From Nitriliruptoraceae bacterium (GTDB lineage Bacteria > Actinomycetota > Nitriliruptoria > Nitriliruptorales > Nitriliruptoraceae): DNA of 64,000 nt. The notes beneath the pieces are model-generated. The model was not told the origin of the DNA. It saw only the letters and a list, made by a program, of their open reading frames with translations, and searched no databases. Location of the stretch: assembly GCA_003565155.1 (NCBI GenBank), contig PXDB01000053.1, positions 1-64,000 on the forward strand, read 5' to 3'. Position 1 is the first letter of the stretch; each line of letters begins with the position of its first letter. A program made the translations under genes and the position numbers. Below are positions 34,647 to 42,465 of the stretch, in pieces.

Positions 34647-35111
34647 TCAGGCCGGGCGCGCCGTCTCCTCCTCCGCCTCGGCCAGGGAAGCCAGGTTGGC
34701 GAGGCTACGCCCGAAGATCCGGCGCAGGATCGGCAGGACCAGGGTGGAGGCCCCCCACTCCCCCAGGGCACCGAGGGGCGGGTCGACCTCCTCCCACCAG
34801 GTGAGCAGGGTCGTGTGGTCACCGTCGGGTTCCAGGACGAACGCACCGGACCCGGTGATGATCCTGCCGAGGTGGGTCACCTCGAGCAGACGTTCCTGCT
34901 CCCAGGCGGTGACGCGCATCACGTCCTGGACCGTGACACCCAGGAGGTTGGTGGGGCAGCGGATGGTGACGCCCGCGCCCGTGCGCTCGGGGGTGAGCAC
35001 GTGCACCGCCTTGGCATCCAACATCCACTCGGGCTGCCGCTCCCAGGTGGTCAGGACCTCCCAGACCACCCGCGGAGGGGCCTGGATACGTTGGGTGAGT
35101 TCGAGACGCAT
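34647..35111 (-). CDS. SRPBCC/START-like polyketide cyclase-family protein
   Basis: A 154-residue helix-grip protein of the SRPBCC superfamily. It starts with the typical ELTQRIQAPPRVVWEVLTTWERQPEWM strand-helix and ends with an amphipathic helix (NLASLAEAEEE). These proteins bind hydrophobic ligands; members near actinobacterial housekeeping genes are often named polyketide cyclase/dehydrase without proven activity. The ATG has GGAGG five bases upstream. Convergent with the hotdog gene and divergent from the hydrolase across 161 bp. Confidence 0.75.
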   Translation of the reverse strand: MRLELTQRIQAPPRVVWEVLTTWERQPEWMLDAKAVHVLTPERTGAGVTIRCPTNLLGVTVQDVMRVTAWEQERLLEVTHLGRIITGSGAFVLEPDGDHTTLLTWWEEVDPPLGALGEWGASTLVLPILRRIFGRSLANLASLAEAEEETARPA

Positions 35112-35190
35112 GGCAACCTCCGGCGACGTCGACGGTCTTCGGTACCGCGCTGTCGCACGTACGGGGGCGGTCGGCACGGCCCGTCGCCGT

Positions 35191-35196
35191 TAGTCT
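35191..35196 (+). promoter_or_regulatory. Candidate -10 box (TAGTCT) for the alpha/beta hydrolase gene
   Basis: TAGTCT lies 82 bases upstream of the ATG at 35273, implying a leader of about 75 bases. It sits in the 161-bp divergent region with the SRPBCC gene. Confidence 0.35.
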
Positions 35197-35272
35197 GCCC
35201 CCACCGGACGCGGTCCGCGTGCGCGCCGACCGGCTGCGACCCCACGTCCGCACGACCTGGAGGGAACGGGAC

Positions 35273-36043
35273 ATGTTCGCCGACATCGACGGCAACACCA
35301 TGCACTACGTCAGCTACGGCGAGGGACCCCCGGTGGTCTTCATCCACGGGCTCGGCGGCTCCTCCAGCGTGTGGCACGGCGTGATGCAGGCCATGCAGCA
35401 GCACCACCACTGCGTCGCGATGGACCTGCGCGGCCACGGACGCAGCCAGGGACGCGGTCGGTTCACCATCGAGGGCTGGGCGAAGGACGTCCAGAAGCTG
35501 CTCCGCCACCTCGAGCTGCCGGCGGTCACCGTGGTCGGCCACTCCATGGGCTCGCTGGTGGCGCAGCAGCTGGCCCACACCGTGCCCGACGCCGTGGACC
35601 AGCTGGTGCTGCTCGGCGGCATCTCCTACTTCCAGCCGCCCACCGCCGACGCCTACCGGGAACGCGCCACGCTGGTGGAGAACGAGGGCCTCGATCAGCT
35701 CGTCGGACCGTGGCTCGAGGGTGCGGTGTCACCGCAGTCCCACGCCACCCACTCCGGGATGGTCGGGCTGCTGCGGGAGCTGTTCCTGCGCAACGAGCCC
35801 CAGAACTACGCGAAGTCCTGCCGCGCTCTGGCCGACGCGCCCCGCATCCGGCGCGACGAGCTCGGCCAGCCCACGCTCATCCTGACCGGCGCCCACGACC
35901 GATCCACGCCCCTGGCCATGGCCGAGGAACTGAAGTCCTCCATCCCCGTCAGCCGCGTGAAGGTGCTCCCCCACGTCGGCCACTGGGCGTCGCTGGAGGA
36001 TCCCGGCGCGATCGCCGCGGCGATCCTGGAGTTCCTGACCTGA
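35273..36043 (+). CDS. Alpha/beta-fold hydrolase
   Basis: A 256-residue hydrolase. The oxyanion motif VFIHGLGGSS, the nucleophile elbow GHSMGS, the acid in LTGAHDRST and the C-terminal catalytic His in LPHVGHWASLEDP form a complete triad. It resembles MhpC/haloacetate-type esterases; the substrate is unknown. ATG with GGAGGGAA upstream. Followed after 74 bp by a RibD-type reductase on the same strand. Confidence 0.85.
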   Translation: MFADIDGNTMHYVSYGEGPPVVFIHGLGGSSSVWHGVMQAMQQHHHCVAMDLRGHGRSQGRGRFTIEGWAKDVQKLLRHLELPAVTVVGHSMGSLVAQQLAHTVPDAVDQLVLLGGISYFQPPTADAYRERATLVENEGLDQLVGPWLEGAVSPQSHATHSGMVGLLRELFLRNEPQNYAKSCRALADAPRIRRDELGQPTLILTGAHDRSTPLAMAEELKSSIPVSRVKVLPHVGHWASLEDPGAIAAAILEFLT

Positions 36044-36117
36044 CCGTGCGGCGGTGCGGTCCGGGGGCCGTGCCTGGTCCGGATGGAGCACGTGCATCCC
36101 CGAGCCTGGAGCGTCCC

Positions 36118-36861
36118 GTGCTGCGTCGCCTGCTACCCGACCCTGCTGAGCTCGAACTCGAGGAGCTGTACGCCGGTCTGACCCTTGACCTGCCGGACGA
36201 GGGTCGCGCGGCCCACGTCGCCCTGTGCATGGTGTCCTCCGCGGACGGGGCGGTGGCCGTGGACGGCCTGTCCGGCGGGCTCGGCGGCGCCGCCGACCTG
36301 CGGGCGCTCTCCCAGCTACGCGCAGCGAACGACGTGTCGCTGGTCGGCGCCGGGACCGTCCGCGATGAGGGCTACCTCCCCCTGACCGGCACGCCGCAGC
36401 GGCGCGCGGACCGGGCCGCACGGGGGCTGCGCCCGGCGCCGCGGCTGGCCATCGTCACCGCGTCCGGCAACCTCGATCCGGACCTCGAGGTGTTCAGCGA
36501 TCCCGGGGAGCCACCCCTGATCCTGACCGCACGCCGCGCGGACCGGCAGGCGCTCGCCGCGCTGGAGGACCGCGCCGAGGTCCACGTGGTCGCCGACGAC
36601 GACCTCGATGCCGAGGTGATCGTGACCACCCTCGCCGGGCTCGGCCTGCGGCGCGTGCTGTGCGAGGGTGGGCCACGCCTCAACCAGGTGATGCTGGCGG
36701 GCGGCTGCCTCGACGAGGTGTTCATGACCCTGGCCCCGACCCTGGTGGGCGGGCCGGTGCCCCGCATCATCGCGGGTCCGAGCGAGGTCGCCACGCAGCT
36801 CTCCCTGGTCAGCGTCCACGAGTCCGAGGGCGATCTGCTCCTGCGGTACCGGCGCCGCTGA
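36118..36861 (+). CDS. RibD C-terminal/dihydrofolate-reductase-like reductase
   Basis: A 247-residue standalone RibD_C-domain protein with a DHFR-like fold, without the N-terminal deaminase. Motifs: MVSSADGAVAVDG, VGAGTVRDEGY (NADPH-binding loop) and CEGGPRLNQVML. Such proteins reduce the riboflavin precursor or a related pyrimidine; one mycobacterial relative, Rv2671, has been reported to act as an alternative dihydrofolate reductase. The convergent neighbour is a dihydropteroate-synthase-like gene, which makes a pterin/folate role worth considering. GTG start with GGAG six bases upstream. Confidence 0.8.
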   Translation: MLRRLLPDPAELELEELYAGLTLDLPDEGRAAHVALCMVSSADGAVAVDGLSGGLGGAADLRALSQLRAANDVSLVGAGTVRDEGYLPLTGTPQRRADRAARGLRPAPRLAIVTASGNLDPDLEVFSDPGEPPLILTARRADRQALAALEDRAEVHVVADDDLDAEVIVTTLAGLGLRRVLCEGGPRLNQVMLAGGCLDEVFMTLAPTLVGGPVPRIIAGPSEVATQLSLVSVHESEGDLLLRYRRR

Positions 36862-36888
36862 GGCGGGCGGCGCCCGGGGACCGGGGCC

Positions 36889-37821
36889 TCACCCGGTGGG
36901 CGTGACCCACTTCATCCGGGCGAGGCTGGTGTCCACCTCCGGCTTCTCACGCAGCCCCTCCAGGGTCTCCATCACCGCCAGGTAGCGGTGCACCTCATCG
37001 ACGTCATGGACGCGCACGAAGCCCGGGAAGGGGCGCACCGCCTCGACGGTCGCCAGGGTCTCCGGGAGCCGGTCGGTTGGCTCCGCACCCGTGATCACGC
37101 CGGCGTAGTACTTGCGTGAGGCGCCGGTCAGGAAGGACAGCCCGTACTCGGCGAACCGCGGGTAGGCGCGGAGCACCTCGATGTCGTCGTGGGGGTGCTT
37201 GGCGTAGCCGAGGCCGGGGTCGAGCACGATGCGCTCGCGGCCCAGTCCCATCTGCTCGGCCAGCGCGATGCGCTCGGAGAACAGCTGCTCCACGTCGGCG
37301 ACGACGTCGTCGAAGGACAGGAACGCCTCCTTCTTGTGCTCCACACGGGTGTGGAGGAGCACCAGCGCGGCGCCGGTGGCGGCACAGGCAGCGGCGATGC
37401 GGGGCTCGGCGAGCCCGGACACATCGTTGATCATCGCGGCGCCGACCTCCAGCATCGCCTCGGTCACGGCGAGCTGGGGCGTGTCGATCGACACCGGGAC
37501 GCCCCGGTCGACCAACTCCCGCACGAGGTCGATCGCCGAGGCGATCTGCACGTCGATGTCGATCGGCTCGCCGTGGGCCACACCGGAGTCGGTGCCGACG
37601 TCGATGATGTCCGCGCCGGCCTCCACGAGCGCCAGCGCCCGATCCAACTGGGCCGTGGTGGTGGCCAGGTGCTCGGTGTCGGAGAAGGAACCGGGGTTGG
37701 TGTTCACGATGCCCATCACCGCGGGCGCCCCGGGACGCAGCTCGAAGCGGTGCTGGCGGGCGTCCAGCACCACGGGTGCCTGGCGGTTGGCTGCGGCGGC
37801 AGCGGTGGTGAGCAGGCTCAC
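36889..37821 (-). CDS. Divergent dihydropteroate synthase-like protein
   Basis: A 310-residue pterin-binding TIM-barrel protein. Conserved DHPS elements are present (INDVSG, LDPGLGYAK, TGASRKYY, RVHDVDE), but two hallmark loops are altered: the usual NVTPDSFSD is here NTNPGSFSD, losing the Asp, and the GESTRPG loop is replaced by DVGTDSGVAHGEP. This suggests a paralogue with changed substrate or no DHPS activity, as proposed for mycobacterial FolP2; no other DHPS is in the window. GTG at 37821 with GAGG upstream. Divergent from a ferredoxin-like gene. Confidence 0.75.
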   Translation of the reverse strand: MSLLTTAAAAANRQAPVVLDARQHRFELRPGAPAVMGIVNTNPGSFSDTEHLATTTAQLDRALALVEAGADIIDVGTDSGVAHGEPIDIDVQIASAIDLVRELVDRGVPVSIDTPQLAVTEAMLEVGAAMINDVSGLAEPRIAAACAATGAALVLLHTRVEHKKEAFLSFDDVVADVEQLFSERIALAEQMGLGRERIVLDPGLGYAKHPHDDIEVLRAYPRFAEYGLSFLTGASRKYYAGVITGAEPTDRLPETLATVEAVRPFPGFVRVHDVDEVHRYLAVMETLEGLREKPEVDTSLARMKWVTPTG

Positions 37822-37940
37822 GGTGGGTCCTCGTCCGATCGGGTTGGCAGGGGGGTCGTGGGTGTACGCCACCGCGAGCGCAGTGGGATGGCTCGCAGAC
37901 CACCGGCTACCGTCGGAGCCCGCGAGCGAAGGGAACGACG

Positions 37941-38327
37941 ATGGCCCGGGCCGGGATGCCCCGCAAGTTCGTGTTCGTCTGCATCAACGAGCGCCCGGAG
38001 GAACATCCACGCCCGTCCTGCATCCGTCGGGGTAGTGCGGGGCTGTTCGAAGCGTTCCGCGAGCAGACGGGCGCGTACGGCCTCGTGGACATCAAGGTCG
38101 TCGCGAGCGGCTGTCTCGAGCCGTGCATGGTGGGACCCGCGGTCTACGTCGCCCCCGACGACGTCTGGTACGGCGGCGTGACGGTGGAGGACGTCCCGCG
38201 GATCGTGGAGGACCACCTGCGCGACGACCAGCCCGTCGAGTTCCTGCGGATCAGCCGCGAGGAGTTCGAGCTGTCGCCGCTGGCCGGTCGCAGCGACCTC
38301 CCACCGGGGGAGATCCCGCCCGTCTGA
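37941..38327 (+). CDS. Thioredoxin-like [2Fe-2S] ferredoxin-domain protein
   Basis: A 128-residue protein with a thioredoxin-like [2Fe-2S] fold. The four expected cysteines are in KFVFVCINER (first), RPSC (second), SGCLEPC (third and fourth), followed by the VGPAVYVAPDDVWYGGVT strand pair typical of the family. The C-terminal 30 residues are extended and Pro-rich. ATG with AAGGGA upstream. A likely electron carrier; its partner is unknown. Divergent from the DHPS-like gene. Confidence 0.8.
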   Translation: MARAGMPRKFVFVCINERPEEHPRPSCIRRGSAGLFEAFREQTGAYGLVDIKVVASGCLEPCMVGPAVYVAPDDVWYGGVTVEDVPRIVEDHLRDDQPVEFLRISREEFELSPLAGRSDLPPGEIPPV

Positions 38328-38364
38328 GGTCGCCGTCCCTTCGGCAGCGGCCTGCGCTCGGGCT

Positions 38365-38380
38365 CGCCGCGCGCGCGGCG
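38365..38380. repeat. 16-bp perfect palindrome abutting the hppD -10 box
   Basis: CGCCGCGCGCGCGGCG is perfectly self-complementary and ends exactly where TACCCT begins. It could be a regulator operator or simply a product of very high GC content. Confidence 0.5.
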
Positions 38381-38386
38381 TACCCT
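38381..38386 (+). promoter_or_regulatory. Candidate -10 box (TACCCT) for hppD
   Basis: TACCCT lies 28 bases before the ATG at 38409, followed by GGAGGTGCC, which is the ribosome site. Confidence 0.45.
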
Positions 38387-38408
38387 CACCGGTCGTCCCG
38401 GAGGTGCC

Positions 38409-39512
38409 ATGGCGACGCAGGATCTGGAGCTCAGCGGGTACGACGCCATCGAGTACCTGGTGGGCAACGCCCACCAGGCTGCCCACTACTACCGGACGGC
38501 GTTGGGTTTCCGGCTGGTGGGCTACGCGGGCCCGGAGACCGGCGTGGCCGACCGGGCCTCCTACGTGCTCGAGCAGGGCACGATCCGACTGGTGCTGTCC
38601 GCCGGGCTCACGCCGGACCATCCGGCGGTGCGCCACCAGGCCCGGCACGGTGATGCCATCCGGGACGTGGCCTTCCGGGTCCCCGACGCCGCGACGGCCT
38701 ACGAGCTCGCCACCTCCCGGGGTGCGCGCGGGGTGCAGGCGCCGCAGGTGCTGGAGGACGACCATGGACAGCTCGTCGTCGCGGCGATCGCGACCTACGG
38801 CGACACGATCCACTCCCTGGTCCAACGGGACGGCTACCGGGGGGTGCACCGGCCCGGGTACGTGCCGATGGAGGACGATCCCCGCATGGCCGGTCTGCCG
38901 CCCGTCGGCCTGACCGGTGTCGACCACGTGGTCGCCAACGTGCGCCTCGGCGAGCTGTCGGTGTGGTCGGCGTTCTACGAGCGCATCTTCGGGCTCCGCG
39001 AACTGCGTCACTTCGACGACGGTGCCATCTCCACCGAGTACACGGCGCTGCGGTCCACGGTGCTGTGGGACGGCCGCGGACGGGTGAAGCTGCCGATCAA
39101 CGAGCCCGCGGTCGGGCTGCGGCGCTCGCAGATCGAGGAGTTCCTCGACGCCAACGACGGACCCGGGGTGCAGCACCTCGCCCTGGCCACCGACGACATC
39201 GTGGCCACCGTACGGGCGCTCACGGCCCGCGGGGTCCGGTTCCTGCAGGTGCCTGACACCTACTACGACGAGGCGTTCGACCGGGTCGGGGTCGTCGAGG
39301 AGTCCTGGGAGGATCTCGCCCGGCTCGGTGTGCTGGTGGACCGTGACGAGGAGGGCTACCTGCTGCAGCTGTTCACCCAGCCCGTCCAGGACCGCCCTAC
39401 CGTGTTCTACGAGATCATCCAACGCCAGGGCGCGCGCGGCTTCGGCGTCGGCAACTTCCGCTCGCTGTTCGAGGCGATCGAACGTGCACAGTCCGCCCGG
39501 GGGAACCTGTGA
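38409..39512 (+). CDS. hppD: 4-hydroxyphenylpyruvate dioxygenase
   Basis: A 367-residue non-heme iron dioxygenase that makes homogentisate from 4-hydroxyphenylpyruvate in tyrosine breakdown. Two vicinal-oxygen-chelate domains are seen; the iron ligands are His in VDHVVANV, His in GVQHLALATDD and Glu in TVFYEIIQR. LLQLFTQP and the final FGVGNFRSLFEAIE are diagnostic of HPPD. ATG with GGAGGTG upstream. The stop overlaps the next membrane gene by four bases. Homogentisate dioxygenase and later steps are not in the window. Confidence 0.94.
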   Translation: MATQDLELSGYDAIEYLVGNAHQAAHYYRTALGFRLVGYAGPETGVADRASYVLEQGTIRLVLSAGLTPDHPAVRHQARHGDAIRDVAFRVPDAATAYELATSRGARGVQAPQVLEDDHGQLVVAAIATYGDTIHSLVQRDGYRGVHRPGYVPMEDDPRMAGLPPVGLTGVDHVVANVRLGELSVWSAFYERIFGLRELRHFDDGAISTEYTALRSTVLWDGRGRVKLPINEPAVGLRRSQIEEFLDANDGPGVQHLALATDDIVATVRALTARGVRFLQVPDTYYDEAFDRVGVVEESWEDLARLGVLVDRDEEGYLLQLFTQPVQDRPTVFYEIIQRQGARGFGVGNFRSLFEAIERAQSARGNL

Positions 39513-39895
39513 ACCAGACGATGCCCGTGCCTGCCAGCCTGCTCGCCGTCCGCCTGGTGGCGGCGATCGGTGTGGCCATGATGACCAGCCTGATCGTGGG
39601 GGGTTTCTCGGTCGCCTCCTTCACCGAGGAGGGCGGGACCATCCTCGCACTCGCGTGGGGGCGGGTGACCCTGCTGGACATCTACCTGGCCTTCCTGTTC
39701 GGCTGGCTGTGGATCGCGTGGCGGGAACGCCGCCCGGTCCGGGCGGCGCTGTGGGCCGCCGCCACCGTCGTCACGGGCAGCCTCGCGTTGTTCGGCTACC
39801 TGCTCGGGGCGTCGCTGCGGGCCAGGGACACCACCGAGCTGGTGCTCGGACCACGGCGCCCGCACGGTGCCCCCGGGGACCGTGCGGGCTTGTAG
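39509..39895 (+). CDS. Small integral membrane protein (DUF1475-like)
   Basis: A 128-residue protein with three likely membrane segments (about residues 12-32, 45-70 and 80-100). The GRVTLLDIYLAFLFGWLWIAWRE stretch (seen with segment boundaries) is reminiscent of DUF1475 proteins. The GTG overlaps the hppD stop (GTGA); an ATG at 39521 is an alternative. Tight coupling to HPPD is notable, but no role in tyrosine catabolism is known. Confidence 0.6.
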   Translation: MNQTMPVPASLLAVRLVAAIGVAMMTSLIVGGFSVASFTEEGGTILALAWGRVTLLDIYLAFLFGWLWIAWRERRPVRAALWAAATVVTGSLALFGYLLGASLRARDTTELVLGPRRPHGAPGDRAGL

Positions 39896-39949
39896 GGTGG
39901 CTGGCGGCCGGCGGAGCGCCGGTCGTTGCCGAGGTGGGAGCGGGTAGGC

Positions 39950-40438
39950 ATGGCCAGCGGCGACCACGCCCGGGTGGGGTTCGACGAGTACGCGCTCCAG
40001 CTCGCGCGCACCGCCGCCATCCGGGGGACCTGCCTGCGCCGGCACCACGGCGCCGTACTGGTCCAGCAGCGCCGGATCGTGGCCACCGGCTACGACGCGA
40101 CACCGGAGCGCTACCCCCACTGCGATGCGGGCAGCTGCCCGCTCGGTTCCGCTGAGACGACCGGCGATGCGTGGTGTCTCTCCGTGCACGCCGAGGCCCA
40201 CGCCCTGCTGTCCACCGGGCCGGAACAGCGCGCCGGTGCCAGCCTGTACTCCACGGGCGTCCCCTGCTTCGACTGCGCCAAGCTGATCGCCCACGCCGGT
40301 GTGGCGGAGGTCGTGGCCGCCGGCGGCCGGTCGGAGCGCTCCGACGAGGTTCGGGACTTCCTGCGAGCGTGCGGTGTGCGCGTACGGATGCTGGACGGGC
40401 TCGAGGGCGTACCGCGACTGGACCTCGACCGCGTGTGA
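39950..40438 (+). CDS. dCMP/cytidine deaminase-type zinc enzyme
   Basis: A 162-residue deaminase of the ComEB/dCMP deaminase group. The zinc site is HAEAHALL (His and catalytic Glu) and PCFDCAKL (two Cys). An extra cysteine-rich insertion (PHCDAGSCPLG) before the catalytic motif is usual for dCMP deaminases with a second zinc. Could deaminate dCMP or a related nucleotide. ATG at 39950 is preceded by a purine-rich region and is preferred to 39926. A strong hairpin follows the gene at 40503. Confidence 0.82.
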   Translation: MASGDHARVGFDEYALQLARTAAIRGTCLRRHHGAVLVQQRRIVATGYDATPERYPHCDAGSCPLGSAETTGDAWCLSVHAEAHALLSTGPEQRAGASLYSTGVPCFDCAKLIAHAGVAEVVAAGGRSERSDEVRDFLRACGVRVRMLDGLEGVPRLDLDRV

Positions 40439-40502
40439 GCGTCCGCGCGGGTGCGCTCCCCAGCGCTCGCGCGCCGCGCGGCGGCGGACCCCCGGAAAGA
40501 GG

Positions 40503-40532
40503 CGTCCCCCCGGTGGGAGGGCCGGGGGGACG
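40503..40532 (+). terminator. Perfect 11-bp hairpin downstream of the deaminase gene
   Basis: CGTCCCCCCGG (40503-40513) pairs perfectly with CCGGGGGGACG (40522-40532) around the loop TGGGAGGG. It lies 65 bases after the deaminase stop and has no U-tract, as is common for high-GC terminators. Its loop contains the same GGGAG as the hairpins downstream. Confidence 0.65.
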
Positions 40533-40535
40533 TCG

Positions 40536-40541
40536 TACGCT
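40536..40541 (+). promoter_or_regulatory. Candidate -10 box (TACGCT) for the structured RNA
   Basis: TACGCT matches the -10 form used before several genes here, for example at 10870. It lies just after the 40503 hairpin and would start a transcript at about 40548. Confidence 0.35.
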
Positions 40542-40547
40542 CGGGGC

Positions 40548-40697
40548 TCTGTCGGTCCGCGGGAGCGGATGGGGAGAACATCCGTCTCGCTCACGGTGGG
40601 AGGCCGCGAGATGGGAGAGGGAGCGCGGACCCGGAACCGCCGAGCGTGGCGCGTCGATCTGGGAGAGCGATCACGCGCCGGTCTGTAGTTGTCGTTC
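40548..40697 (+). ncRNA. Candidate structured small RNA with GGGAG loops
   Basis: No gene fits the 415 bp between the deaminase and MocR genes. An outer stem GGTCCGCG (40554-40561)/CGCGGACC (40624-40631) encloses two hairpins: CGGATG/CATCCG (40566-40571, 40579-40584, loop GGGAGAA) and TCTCGC/GCGAGA (40585-40590, 40606-40611, loop containing TGGGAGG). A single-stranded TGGGAGAGGGAG follows. A last hairpin GGCGCGT/ACGCGCC (40648-40654, 40673-40679) with inner GATC pairs and loop TGGGAGAGC is followed by the T-rich GTCTGTAGTTGTCGTT, like a terminator. Orientation and expression are inferred; on the other strand the loops read CTCCCA. From 40698 to 40817 only short hairpins and a second possible -10 (TACGGT, 40795) are seen. 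Confidence 0.4.
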
Positions 40698-40817
40698 CAC
40701 CAGGGGGTCGGAGCAGGAGCCCCGGCCGGATGGCCTGCGAGTGGTGAGCCACTGCGCACCGCTGCACGCGGCGTGCCAACTGGCCCGTGACTGCTACGGT
40801 ACCACGGCGCACCGACC

Positions 40818-40859
40818 GGTCCAACCGCACGGTCTCCGGACTTTGGACTGCTATTGGAC
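40818..40859 (+). promoter_or_regulatory. Candidate MocR operator repeats
   Basis: GGTCCAA (40818-40824) is inverted relative to TTGGAC at 40843-40848 and again at 40854-40859; the two direct copies are 11 bp apart. Short direct repeats with a GGAC core are known targets of MocR-type regulators such as TauR. The last copy contains the proposed TTG start codon. Confidence 0.45.
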
Positions 40860-42359
40860 GACCCAATCCGCGAAAGCGGACCGCATCTTGCTGCGCTGCT
40901 GGCACCTGCGCTGACCCAGGACGGTCCCCTCTACCGCAGTCTGGCGGACGCGCTGAAGCGCGCCATCGACCGCGGCGAGATCGCCCTCGGCACGGTGCTG
41001 CCACCCGAACGCACCCTGGCGCGCTCGCTGTCGGTGAGCCGCGCCACCGTGGTCGCCGCCTACGACCGGCTCAAGGCCGAGGGGTGGCTGCAGAGCCGCC
41101 GCGGCTCGGGTACGTGGGTGCGTGGCCCCCAGGCCGCACCTGCCCGCCCAGGGGTGGACGCCGTGGCCACCGCGCGGCTGTTCCTCTCCGAGGACGGCCT
41201 CGAACAGCGCAGCGGACCGGGGGAACACCTCGACGACGGCGGCGACATGATCGACCTCTCCGTGGCCGCGGTCATGGGCTCACCCACCGTCGAACGCCTC
41301 CTCGGCAGCCTGCAGGTCGATGATGTCCGCGCTCTCACCGAGCACCACGGCTACCTGCCCCAGGGGCTGCGCGCCCTGCGCCAACTCGTCGCCGACCGGT
41401 ACGCGGGGGTGGGGCTGCCGACCCGTCCCGAGCAGGTGGTGGTGACCACGGGAGCGCACCAGGCGATCTCGCTGGTCGCCCGTCAGACGATCTCCGAGGG
41501 GGACCCGGTCATCGTCGAGACCCCGACCTTCCCCGGGGCGCTCGACGTCTTCCGCCGGTTCGGGGCCCGGGCGTTCCCCCTGCCGGTGGATGAGCAGGGG
41601 GTCCGCACGGACCTGCTCGGCGAACTGATGGAGCGGGCGCAGCCCAAGCTGCTGTACGTCTCCCCCCACTTCCACAACCCCACCGGTGTCGTGCTGAGCG
41701 AGGAGCGGCGGGTCCGCATCGGTGAGCTAGCCGTCGAACACGGCGTGGTGGTGCTCGAGGATCTGGCCATGGGCGACGTCGACCTCGATGGCGTCGACCT
41801 CCCACCGCCGATCGCCGCGATGACGCCCGCCGCCAGCGTGCACACGATCGGCTCCACCGCCAAGCTGTTCTGGGCAGGGCTGCGGGTGGGCTGGATCCGC
41901 TCGCCGGACGACTGGGCCGCCAGGATGCTGGCGACCAAGACGGTGGCGGACCTCGGCACCCCGCTGATCAGCCAGCTGCTGGCCGTGCGCCTGCTGGGAC
42001 ACGCCGACGGGATCCTCGCCGAGCGGCGGCGGGAACTCGTCCCGCGACGCGACCTGCTGTGCGAACTGGTCACCGCCGCGCTGCCGGACTGGCGCTTCTC
42101 CGCGCCTGCCGGTGGTCTCTCGCTGTGGTTGACGCTGCCGCGCGGCAACGCCGACGAACTCGCCGAGGTGGCACTGCGTCACGGCGTGCTCGTGGTGCCG
42201 GGCCCGGCGCTGTCGGTCGACGACGGCAACCGACGGTGCCTGCGGGTGGTCTTCACCCGGCCGGAGGAGGAGCTGCGGGAGGGGATCCGACGGCTGGCTG
42301 CGGCCTGGGCCGCCTACGCCCCCACGACGGAGCGCTCCGCGGCACGACTGCTGGTGTGA
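40854..42359 (+). CDS. MocR/PdxR-type regulator (GntR HTH + aminotransferase-like domain)
   Basis: A 501-residue PLP-binding regulator. An N-terminal GntR winged helix (PLYRSLADALKRAIDRGEI, then PPERTLARSLSVSRATVVAAYDRL) is joined by a linker to a class I aminotransferase-fold domain with TTGAHQAISL, HNPTGVVL, and STAKLFWAGLRVGW, whose Lys would bind PLP. The only upstream in-frame start is a TTG at 40854 with no Shine-Dalgarno, lying in a repeat, so the true start is uncertain. No pdxST, gabT or taurine gene adjoins; the target is unknown and may be itself. Confidence 0.87.
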   Translation: MDDPIRESGPHLAALLAPALTQDGPLYRSLADALKRAIDRGEIALGTVLPPERTLARSLSVSRATVVAAYDRLKAEGWLQSRRGSGTWVRGPQAAPARPGVDAVATARLFLSEDGLEQRSGPGEHLDDGGDMIDLSVAAVMGSPTVERLLGSLQVDDVRALTEHHGYLPQGLRALRQLVADRYAGVGLPTRPEQVVVTTGAHQAISLVARQTISEGDPVIVETPTFPGALDVFRRFGARAFPLPVDEQGVRTDLLGELMERAQPKLLYVSPHFHNPTGVVLSEERRVRIGELAVEHGVVVLEDLAMGDVDLDGVDLPPPIAAMTPAASVHTIGSTAKLFWAGLRVGWIRSPDDWAARMLATKTVADLGTPLISQLLAVRLLGHADGILAERRRELVPRRDLLCELVTAALPDWRFSAPAGGLSLWLTLPRGNADELAEVALRHGVLVVPGPALSVDDGNRRCLRVVFTRPEEELREGIRRLAAAWAAYAPTTERSAARLLV

Positions 42360-42465
42360 CCGCGCGATCCCGCTGGCTGGCAGGCCGCACGGGGTCGGCC
42401 CGCACGGCTAGCGTCGGGGGGAGAGCCGCCCGCCACCGCTGTGGGCGCCCGAGCTGGAGGTGGAC

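Noticed and set aside
40548-40660. Glycine, cobalamin or guanidine riboswitch
   Set aside because: GGGAGAG and GCGGACCC fragments superficially recall these classes, but the required core elements (for example GAAGGAGCAA or the B12 box) are absent and no matching downstream gene exists.
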